From Trichobilharzia szidati (taxonomy: Eukaryota > Platyhelminthes > Trematoda > Strigeidida > Schistosomatidae), in NCBI GenBank assembly GCA_944472155.2, contig OX235272.1:99826020-99890019 (forward strand): a DNA stretch of 64,000 bases, given 5' to 3'. Position 1 is the first letter of the stretch. Each line of letters starts with the position of its first letter. The notes beneath the pieces were generated by a model. The model was not told the DNA's origin. It did no database searches and saw only the letters and a list, made by a program, of their open reading frames with translations. The translations under genes were made by a program, and so were the position numbers. Shown here piece by piece: positions 55,901 to 64,000 of the stretch.

Positions 55901-57655
55901 CTATTTATGGATAGGTACAATATAAGACTTCTTCCAGCAGGTAGGGTATGTCGCATCGCTTAGTGAAATTGAGTATAACTTGAGTAGGAGTAAATTCATG
56001 TCACTACCACCGTTTTTCAGCAGAATGGAAGATATACCATCTAGACCAATAGTGTTACTAAGCTTAAGATTTGCGACAGCTTTATCAATCTCGTGTGTGG
56101 TGAAAAGTATGTCACTTAAACATTCGTCTGTTTTACGTGGGAAATCCACGACCTCATCGTTCTCTAAGGTGTATAATCTGGCGAAGTGCTTGCTAAGCAG
56201 TTCACATATCACCTCAGGATTTTCGTAAGCAATCCCGTCTAAGTATAATATTTTAGGATAAGCTGTTTTGGAGTTCATCGACCTACTTTAGAAAAGTTTG
56301 GCTATTTCTCCTGAGTTATGCGGTGCCTGGATGGCTCGCATTTCTTTGTTTCTGAGGCCTATATTTCTCAACTCTTCAATTCTATTGAGAAGGGACGTAG
56401 TAGCAATTAGTGATGACAAGTCATGATATCTGTAGTATTTTATTGAGTGCTTTCGTAGACTTCTCCTAAACGATGTCGGAATATAATCGCTTTGGGGGAA
56501 TCTGAAGCTAAGAATCTTCTCAGGTGCAATGACGTCATGAATTGAGTTAATATTCTGATAAAAGTTGTTAAGAATTGCCTCTAAGGTCTCGTTCGAAAAG
56601 TACGAGTCCCAATTAGAACATCTAATTAGGTGCTGATACAATTCCCAGTCAGCATGTGTGTACAATCTCATAGGTGTCTGGCCAGCTTCATCTCTGCGCT
56701 TTGCTTCAGGAAAGATGTCAAAAGAACACACTACTATTTTATGGTCACTATCTGGAAATTCATGTCCCACATGTTCTGTAGATGGTTTTATGTTGTTCGT
56801 GAAAATAAGGTCTAAGATATTTGCGGATCTAGTGGGTGAATTTATGTGTTGTGTCCACCCTTCTGTGACGATGGAATTTAGGAGATTATCATAACTTTGG
56901 GGTCCTCGGAGTGAAGACCATGATACTTCTGGCATGTTGAAATCACCTCCGATAATTTTATAACTGTGGGGAAGATTGGCTGTAACATTAAAAATATTGC
57001 TGAGCATATCATCATATTCCCTGTTGGATGAAGGGGGTCGGTACACACAACCCACAAGTATAGGTTTGCTTCTGACAACTTTTATTTCAACCCAGATGGA
57101 GTCATTGAGTTGTGACAGAATTGGGTTACTGAACCGGGTTGCACATAAGGATTGTTCACAGTAAATTAGTGTTCCACCCCCACGACCTCTCTGTCTGTCC
57201 CCTCGGAAAAGGTTGTATTTATCAATCCTTAGGCTATCATTGGAGATTTGACTTGTGCACCAGGCTTCAGTGATCATAATCAATGACGGTCTGCATATAG
57301 AAGCTAATGTGCTTAGTGTTAAGTGTTTGCTTAGAACTGATCTAGTATTTACTAGGATAATAGATAAACACTGGTTATGTGGTTTCAGTGAGTGGATAAC
57401 ATCTTGATAAAATAATCCATGAGTATCCTCTATATGCATGTTATTAGACTCATTTGGTGTCGACACTGTGTCAGCTATCCCCCAGGAAATATGACTTGCC
57501 CTAGCTGTAGACTGTTCGCTATGCCGGCAAGGAATTGATCTGATATCATGCGTGCTATATGCTTGATGCCAGGTGTTTCTGTTAACTGGCGCTGGTGAAA
57601 ATCCTGCCCGAAAGTATAACCGATATGAGTATTCGGTAATTTGTTGCCAGTACAA
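55901..57655 (-). pseudogene. CR1-like ORF2 endonuclease and linker, damaged copy
   Basis: The endonuclease is complete: IILVNTRSVLSK, MITEAWCTS, GGDFNMPEVSW, ANILDLIFT and DSDHKIVVC. A single TAA at 56288 interrupts the linker after GEIAKLF. The same frame continues as NSKTAYPKILYLDGIAYENP and DEIDKAVANLKLS-like sequence to IVPIHK. It then stops again at 55901 before the relic GPTADINNYCPINITSVVSR. The 61-90 aa plus frames here are shadows. Confidence 0.8.
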
Positions 57656-59104
57656 GAATGAAGTGTTTGTACATGTTCCGGGTAGTCATCAGACCATAGC
57701 AAGTTTTGTGCAGAAATTGGCACATGCTCCCTACTAGATGCATAGGATGTATGAGTGGGTTCTGTCGGCTTGCTAAATGTAGTCTGTGGCCGATGTTTGG
57801 GGTATTTTCTATAACTTTCAGTTGATAGAACATTGGAAGGGGGTTGGCTAACAATGGGTTTACGTAGTGGATGAGCAGAATAATACCTACTACCTTGCTG
57901 TGCCGTTTGTCTAGAATTAGTGGTAGGATATAACTGACTTTCCACTTGATACCAGTTAGGCCTACGCCTGGGAGGTAGGTCTACCATATTTGACTTTCTC
58001 TTAGGATGATGGCCCAGAGGTGCTTTCGTCTCTATCATATCAAAGGGCTTTCTTACTCCGGGTTCAGTATTTAATTTATTTACTTCTTTTTCCCTTTTCT
58101 TATGACCAACTGGTTGATGATGGCTAACAGGGCAGCCAGCACATGCTATGTAGCGATTCTGTTGCTTGGACACCTCATGCGCCTTAGTTTTCTTAATGGA
58201 AATGGGATGTTTGTTATAACGCCTAGAAAACTTGCTAACTTGGGTAGCTACGTTCGACTGGTGCTTCACAGTGGATGGATTGTCAGACTGAGGAGTAACT
58301 GACTTAAAAGGGGATGGGTGGACATATGGGTTTTAATGGTTTCGGGCTCTTGATGTTTGTATCAGTGTGAAAACGATGTATTTCAACATTATGTTCCGTT
58401 GACTCATCTATGTCCACCATTTCAGTGTCAGCATCAGTGTCGTTAAATAATACTTGGCTAATATTAGTCTGTGCTTGAGAAAATGTCTGATGCATGCGGT
58501 CATCAGGTTTTTCAGTAGACGGAATAACGCATGGAACATCATCTACAGTTGTCCTATTAGAGTTATCAGTATTCAGTGTTCCTGAGCGGCATCGTCTTTG
58601 GCACGATGTTAAATCAGGTGCAACCTTAATGTTAGTGTAGAGTGTTGAAGAGCCTATTACCTTACCAGCTTTCAGAAAATTCCCGGATTCTTCGATAGAC
58701 CTGAACTTGAAAAGCACCGGACATGAGTGGCTTGCAGATTTCTTACGAAGACGCAAAACCTGACATTCTGTCAACGACATATTACAAGCCTTCAGACACG
58801 AAGCTTTAAGTTTGGCAATAGGCTCTCTGTCTGGAATGTTATAGGCCAAGACGTTATGCGAAGACACAATCCTCTTAACAGCTTCTTCCGCCAAATAGTC
58901 AATTATGCGCTCGGATTTCATAAGTGATTCAAGACAGATGTTTTGTGATGGGTCACACAATTGCACGAGGGGCATAATGCTGTCAAACTTGCTCTGTAGG
59001 TCTGCCATTGACTTCTGAAGTACCAGTAAATCATTTTTGCTGCAAGCGGCATTCTGTGTCAGTTCACCCATGATATAATAATATTTCCTATCAATGTAGG
59101 ACAC
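57475..59104 (-). pseudogene. CR1-like ORF1, split by frameshift
   Basis: The first part (59104-58304) has a coiled-coil-like MADLQSKFDSIMPLVQL and the RRM-like NVLAYNIPDREPIAKLKASC, CQVLRLRKK and CPVLFKFRSIEES, plus a VDIDES-type acidic motif. The second part (58269-57475) is the basic C-terminus ending DQFLAGIANSLQLGQV, which parallels the QFVQGIVDTL end of the intact ORF1. The two are separated by one frameshift near 58290. Confidence 0.8.
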
Positions 59105-59974
59105 ACCAGTTGTACAGGCATGGATAAGTATTATTTAAATTACATGAATTTGATTTATAGTGAAATTACATGGTTGCTGTCCTCTCTGACATCAGTTAGT
59201 GAGCACATTCTGATAGTTAGTCGTTCAATGGAGCACATAAAGAAATATAGAAATATTTTCTTCGCATTAACAAAAAAAACCCAAGTATGTGTCGGATAAA
59301 TTACAAATATTTGGGAAAAAAATAAAGCTTGAAGTCAATTCCTCCACATAACTTTGTTGTGTGCGGCATCGTATCTTGTTTTATGTTCAAATTGGGTATT
59401 AATTTAAAATGAGTGATTTATTTTTATGATTTTGACATCATTTTTTGCAAGTAATACCAGATGTGAATTCAACTGAATGCAGATTAATATTGGTCAATTT
59501 CAAGCAGATTTGTTTTACTGCACTCAAGTCACCCATAGCCCGCCATTTGTCACAGCATGGTTGCTCCGTACGAGTAAGTTGATAAACACGTAGAAAGCTA
59601 TATAAAAACCATTTTAGATCGTTGACAGTGCTTGTATAAGATGCTGTACAGCGTCTAGTTATGGTTACAGTGGATTTCATCAAGGATGCTGAGCCATTAC
59701 TAGCCGAACCTTGAGGGATAATATATGAGTAAGTGACTTCAATTGTTTCTCAGCTTCAGTCGGAATGTAGATCAATGCAACTTGTACTACAAAGTAAATA
59801 CAACAGAAATGTAGCAAAGGGCAGAGAAAAAGTATGTGGAGTCGAACGTATTTGTTTATATTCGTTGTACATTGTAATTTGATGAACGAAAATTTGTTTC
59901 TACTATGTCTTTTTATGCATTTATGCTACTAGTTTATTTATAGTCTTTAGAGAAGTAAGGGTATTTAAGCGCGT
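59090..59974 (-). mobile_element. 3' UTR of the right-hand CR1 element
   Basis: Follows the ORF2 stop at 59975. It carries the family tail blocks in minus sense (TTGACTTCAAGCTTTATTTT, GTTAATGCGAAGAAAATATT, CTTATCCATGCCTGTACA) and ends against the ORF1 start of the next element. Confidence 0.7.
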
Positions 59975-61824
59975 TTAGGTACTGTAGTAGACTAATAGTT
60001 GATTCGTTCTAGGAATAAATAGTTTATGTATATAGTCGGTAGAGTGAAATAGTGTGTAAAGAGAGCGTTTGAAACTTAAAACTGTATTGCAGTTCCTGAC
60101 ATCTAAGGGCAGATTGTTCCATATTTTAGAATACATGACTGAAGAAGTTTTCGCGGAGTGTTGACTTAAAGGCTTTCATTGTCACTGTGCAATTTTGGTT
60201 ACGCAGATCGTAAGAGCCTTCTTGTGCGAATTGCATGTCCTTAATGTCTGAGAATGATATTTTGTGTAGGACCTTATAGAAGAATACTAGGTTTATAATT
60301 AGTCGTCTTGTCCAGAGTGGGTCAAGTTGTAGAATCATGCACAGTGAGATGTAGTCTTTCTTACATTCGTAGCCAAGTAGTTTCGAGGTAAAATATCGTT
60401 GGATACTTTCTATTCTTAGCTTTTCACGTGTGTGAGTGCTGCTAATAATAAATGGACAGTATTCTAGTAGTGGCCTCACACAGGTTTTGTACAGAATGAG
60501 CTTCGCTTCATTGTCGTGAAAGTTCCTGAGTATGCATCCTAAGAGCATCCTCGACTTTTGAGTCTGTGATGCCACTTGCTCAGAGAATGTTAGGTTACTC
60601 GAGTACCTCAGACCTAGGTCAACGACACTTTGGAGTTTGGTTAGGTTAGCCGATTGAAGCGTTAACTTCATGTCGACTGAGGGTGCACCGAAGCAGATCC
60701 AGCCACATTTTTTTAAGGTTAAGTTGGAGGTTCCATAAAGACGACCAAGCAGTCACTTTATCTAGTTCTTTTTGTACAACATTCTGGAAGTACCCTAGGT
60801 CATCAGATTGGAATGTATAAGCTACTTTGAGGTCATCTGCAAAGATGAATGGTTTCCCCTGAGAGGAGCAAGCGCATATGTCGTTAATATATAGGGTAAA
60901 TAGAAGGGGTCCAATGACACTACCTTGTACTACACCAGAGGTGACTGGGCTAGGTTTCGAAGTTATGGATCCGAGTTTAACTATTTGGGACCTATTGTTA
61001 AGGAATGATTTAAGCCATCCTGATAGTTGGTCACGTATTCCTAAGGATTTCAGCTTATGCATTAGTAGTAAATGGTCGACACGGTCAAATGCCTTTGAGA
61101 TGTCAAAGTAGATGACTAGTACTAGTTGTCGTCTGTCACGACTGCTGGTCACAAAGTTAAAGAAGTATAAGTGGCATGTTAAACAAGATCTGGATTTTAG
61201 GAATCCATGTTGGTTCGGACTTATGATGTTGCAACTAAGCATATGCTTCATTAGGTTGTCTTTAACTAGTCTCTCCATAATTCTAGATGCTATAGGTGTG
61301 ATATTAATTGGCCTGTAGTTACTGACGTCTGTTTTCGAGCCAGATTTGTGTTTAGGCATAATAAACGTTGTTTTCCACACATCAGGGTAAGTTTGGGTTT
61401 CTAAGGACATTGTGAATATTTTAAGTAGCAGTAGGGGAATGTCAGGGCCACCATATTTATAAAAATAGGATGATATGCCGTCAGTACCGAAACCTTTTGA
61501 GCATTTTAGGGTTCTTATAGTTTGTTTAATGTTAGTATAGTTAAATTCAATAGTACTAATTAGGTTTGGTGTGTGTGGAGATGGAGTTTGTGCCACATTA
61601 GTAGCAGGGTGTATATTGAGTAACTGGACTGTGGGCTTAAGGTGGTTACCTGCAAAAGTTGAGTTAAATAATTCACACATGTCTGCGGAATTAGTACATA
61701 GCCTACCTTTGTCTATGAGGAAGGAAATGCTGTGATTTTTGCGATTCATTCGCTTCTTTAAGATTTCCGTGAGTGCATACACTCTAGCAGGACTGGCTAC
61801 TGCGATGCGTTCTTCGTTTCTCAT
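59975..61824 (-). pseudogene. CR1-like RT domain and C-terminus, two frameshifts
   Basis: The frame 61824-60646 holds KGFGTDGISSYFYKYGG, NYRPINITPIASRIMERL, HGFLKSRSCLTCH, VIYFDISKAFDRVDH (motif A), TSGVVQGSVIGPLLFTLYIN (motif B) and PFIFADDLKVAY (motif C). A frameshift near 60715 moves to 60671-60126 (SVVDLGLRYSSNLTFSEQVA, CVRPLLEYCPFIIS). A 2-bp loss near 60135 causes another shift. The original frame then reads MYSKIWNNLPLDVRNCNT and ends LLVYYST at 59975. It is closest to 35051-35728. Confidence 0.85.
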
Positions 61825-61869
61825 ACGGAAATTTCGAGCTTGTGAGATGGAACTAAGGTGTTAAGTATT

Positions 61870-63157
61870 AAACCTAGTGTGCCAAAGTCGTGGTGTTTAA
61901 AGTAACTTGTTGAGAGATTCTTCAGTTTCATACGATCCTTTGACTTTATGAATGACTTTCTATGTGGGGAAGCTCAAGTGTTTGGAGTGGAATGACAGCA
62001 TCCAAGCATGTGTTGGAGTTATGGTAGAAGATGCTCAGAGCTCTCGAGATGTTATCAGTTTAGAAGTACTCTCTCCATTCTGAGGATCTTAACATTGATT
62101 TTACTAAAGTCCAGTCTGCCTTACTGTAGTTCCTGTAAGTTATTTGTTGTGAAGTAGGGGTATGGGCTGCATTGCTACTTGACGGAAGTGGCAGTGCACA
62201 CAGCACTGTTTTGTGGTCACTCCCTGGAAACTCAGAACCTATTAGGGTAGAAAGGGGACTTATATTGTGGCAGAAGATTAAGTCTAGTACGTTATTACCT
62301 CTTGTTGGGGTTGTGACAGTCTGTTTCCAGCCAAGTATATCCAGTGTGCCTAAGAACTTAGCAAATTTAGTTGGGCCTGTGGGTATTTCCCAGTTGATTT
62401 CTGGTAAGTTAAAGTCTCCACATAGGATCTTATGATCGTAGTGTAGGGTGGATAATTGTTCCAGAGTATTAACAAGTTGGGTCTCGTAATTACTAAAGGT
62501 GCCAGGTGCTCTGCAGGTGCATCCCATTAAGATTATTGCGTTATTTAAGTGTAAGTTAACCCATAAAGTCTCAGGCATGTTAAGTGTACTACTTTCTAGC
62601 TGTGATACGGTAAGTGCATTCAGAAAGTACATGAGGCAACTCCCTCCCTTACCACCTTCCCTGTCACACCGAAAGTGTGTGTAGTTATCTAAGCTTATCT
62701 CTTCATCCAGTATGTTCGAATTACACCAGGATTCAGTGATGACAATTACAGGGGGTTTGTATATTACTGTGAGTGCTCTGAGCATCGGTAGTTTATTTAG
62801 AACAGATCTAGCATTTATTAAGATTAGGTAAAGACGAGATTTGAAATCGCATTTGAAGTATTTAAGTTCGTTAATCAGCCCCGAGTATGGTTCAGCACCC
62901 AGTAGTACTGTTTGGCATGACGACCCTATGTTAAGAGGAGTTTCGACATCACGCTCATCTATGTCTATCGAGTTGGTGTGTGCTGTTTTCGGTGGAGAAT
63001 TAGGTGTTGGAGTGCTGGATTTGCTATAGGCTAAGGCATTTTTATTTTTAGTTAAGCCAGAAACATGGGCAGGGATCTTTATTTGACCTAAACTTGTGCA
63101 TGTATCAAGTGTGCTTAGTGGATGCGGGTGAACTAGACTGTTCCTATATTCATGCAA
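61870..63157 (-). pseudogene. CR1-like ORF2 endonuclease with nonsense codon
   Basis: The endonuclease is essentially identical to 41292-42503, including INARSVLNK, ITESWCNS, GDFNLPEINW and GSDHKTVLC. It stops at 62060, where the other copy reads EYFTTDDLSRAL and this one EYF-stop-TDNISRAL. The frame beyond then reaches the same frameshift and IESHS stop seen at 41292. Confidence 0.85.
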
Positions 63158-63934
63158 GAGGAAGCCAGCATTAGCGGTTTAGGAGTGTTAGCATCCCTAC
63201 CAGCTGTTTTCTCAACGCTGACAGGGACGCAGGGGATAAAAAAATGATTAGGACCTTGTGGAGACCATGGTTTATTATTCGACCTATTGTTAGGTACTAG
63301 TTGTGTCCTTGTATGGGTTTCGTGTGTACTGCATTGTGGGTTAGTTCCCAGCAGACTTCTACCATATATCCGATCAAAATTTATTTGTGTGCCATACTGT
63401 GGATACCCTGAATTGTTGGTGGTCAAGTTCTGACTAATACCACTTGTACTATTGAGGGAGGCATTGTTGTGACGTTGGTTATTTGTATGTGACATGGTGT
63501 GATTTCGCACGTTGAGGGTGCCAATACTATTGACCGTGGGAGATGTGGGCTTAATTATACTGCCATTTTTGTTGTTGGCATGATTTGGGGTCATATTCTC
63601 CTTTTTTTACCAATGGACTTATGGACAGGAGAGGACAGGGCCGACTTTCGGGGGATTTTGACTTTTTTCCGGGATTATTTGGTGACATGTCTATATCTAC
63701 GGTGATAGGTGGTATAGTTTTATTGGCTATTTGATTACAATTTATTGGCCTTTCGGTTGGTGTCTCTCTCTGAGAAGATAATTCTGTGTGGTTTGAGAGG
63801 GGTGGTGCGGTGGATTCTACGGTATCTCTCAAAGGGTTGCGTATAATTGCTGCTTGCAATGTCCTATTGTTTATTCCACAATTAGACTCAGTGAGATGAT
63901 TATATACGCGCCTTTCTATGACTGACTTGTCCAC
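63133..63934 (-). pseudogene. CR1-like ORF1 C-terminal half
   Basis: Frames 63934-63551 (RNPLRDTVESTAPPLSNHTE and the VDIDMSPNNP motif) and 63594-63133 (QINFDRIYGRSLLGTNPQCS, VPVSVEKTAGRDANTP). A frameshift lies between them near 63570. Upstream ORF1 would lie beyond 64000. Confidence 0.75.
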
Positions 63935-64000
63935 CGCAACCTTTATTAGTTTGTAATTTCTGGCTTGCGATAGGGTGTGTTGGGAGTGGTTGAATTTTCT

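Larger units (their letters stand above)
54566..59104 (-). mobile_element. CR1-like element, full-length order but damaged, minus
   Basis: In the minus sense: ORF1 in two frames (59104-58304 and 58269-57475), ORF2 endonuclease (57655-56288), a middle part (56278-55901), RT (55791-54634) and a frameshifted C-terminus ending at 54566. ORF1 and ORF2 frames overlap by 180 bp at 57475-57655. It is immediately preceded, in the minus sense, by the 3' UTR of another CR1 element (59090-59450), a head-to-tail arrangement. Confidence 0.85.
59090..64000 (-). mobile_element. CR1-like element, minus, 5' end beyond window
   Basis: In the minus sense: ORF1 C-terminal half (63934-63133), ORF2 endonuclease (63157-62060 and on to ~61905), RT (61824-60646), RT C-terminus (60671-59975) and 3' UTR with the family tail to 59090. 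At least four inactivating lesions are visible. The 61.9-63.6 kb part is nearly identical to 41.26-42.83 kb. Confidence 0.85.

Overview
This window looks like AT-rich, repeat-dense genomic DNA of a trematode, most probably a blood fluke (Schistosoma or a close relative). The evidence is the combination of CR1-like, RTE-like, Penelope-like and Gypsy-like retroelement remnants, two tRNA-derived SINE families with intact A/B boxes, and a spliced host gene with canonical GT-AG boundaries inside retroelement-filled introns. No prokaryotic gene organisation, rRNA or CRISPR array was seen. The species call is inference; no database was searched.

Layout, left to right. 0-7.7 kb: AT-rich DNA with a large inverted repeat around an antisense SINE, a broken Penelope-like element with inverted ends, a second SINE family, and the 3' part of a minus-strand RTE element. 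7.7-32.8 kb: a minus-strand host gene whose small exons spell the N-terminal half of a DENN domain (DENND1/connecdenn-like, a Rab guanine-nucleotide exchange factor family). Its introns hold three RTE copies (one degenerate and nearly full length, one 5'-truncated with a 12-bp target-site duplication, one internally deleted), solo LTRs, SINEs and a decayed CDS. A ~10-kb block of this gene is present twice in direct orientation (12633-22644 and 22744-32798), with a run of 99 Ns exactly between the copies. The block may be a tandem duplication or, more likely, two haplotypes placed end to end.

32.9-36.7 kb: a decayed minus-strand Gypsy pol segment (RNase H then integrase) split by an antisense solo LTR, then a 5'-truncated CR1-like RT. 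36.7-64 kb: a nested cluster of CR1-like (APE-endonuclease) non-LTR retrotransposons in both orientations. One copy (43452-48184) keeps both ORFs open and all expected endonuclease and RT catalytic motifs, so it is the best candidate for a recently active source. The others carry frameshifts, nonsense codons, inversions and nested insertions. A separate RT lineage lies at 52409-53632. The 3' UTR of the CR1 family recurs as an independent ~0.7 kb repeat and forms a head-to-head palindrome at ~49.74 kb.

The only non-mobile protein gene I can support is the DENN gene. Almost everything else is retroelement. The main interpretive points are that this gene is hidden by repeats, that its exon duplication coincides with an assembly gap, and that the CR1 copies share inactivating lesions.
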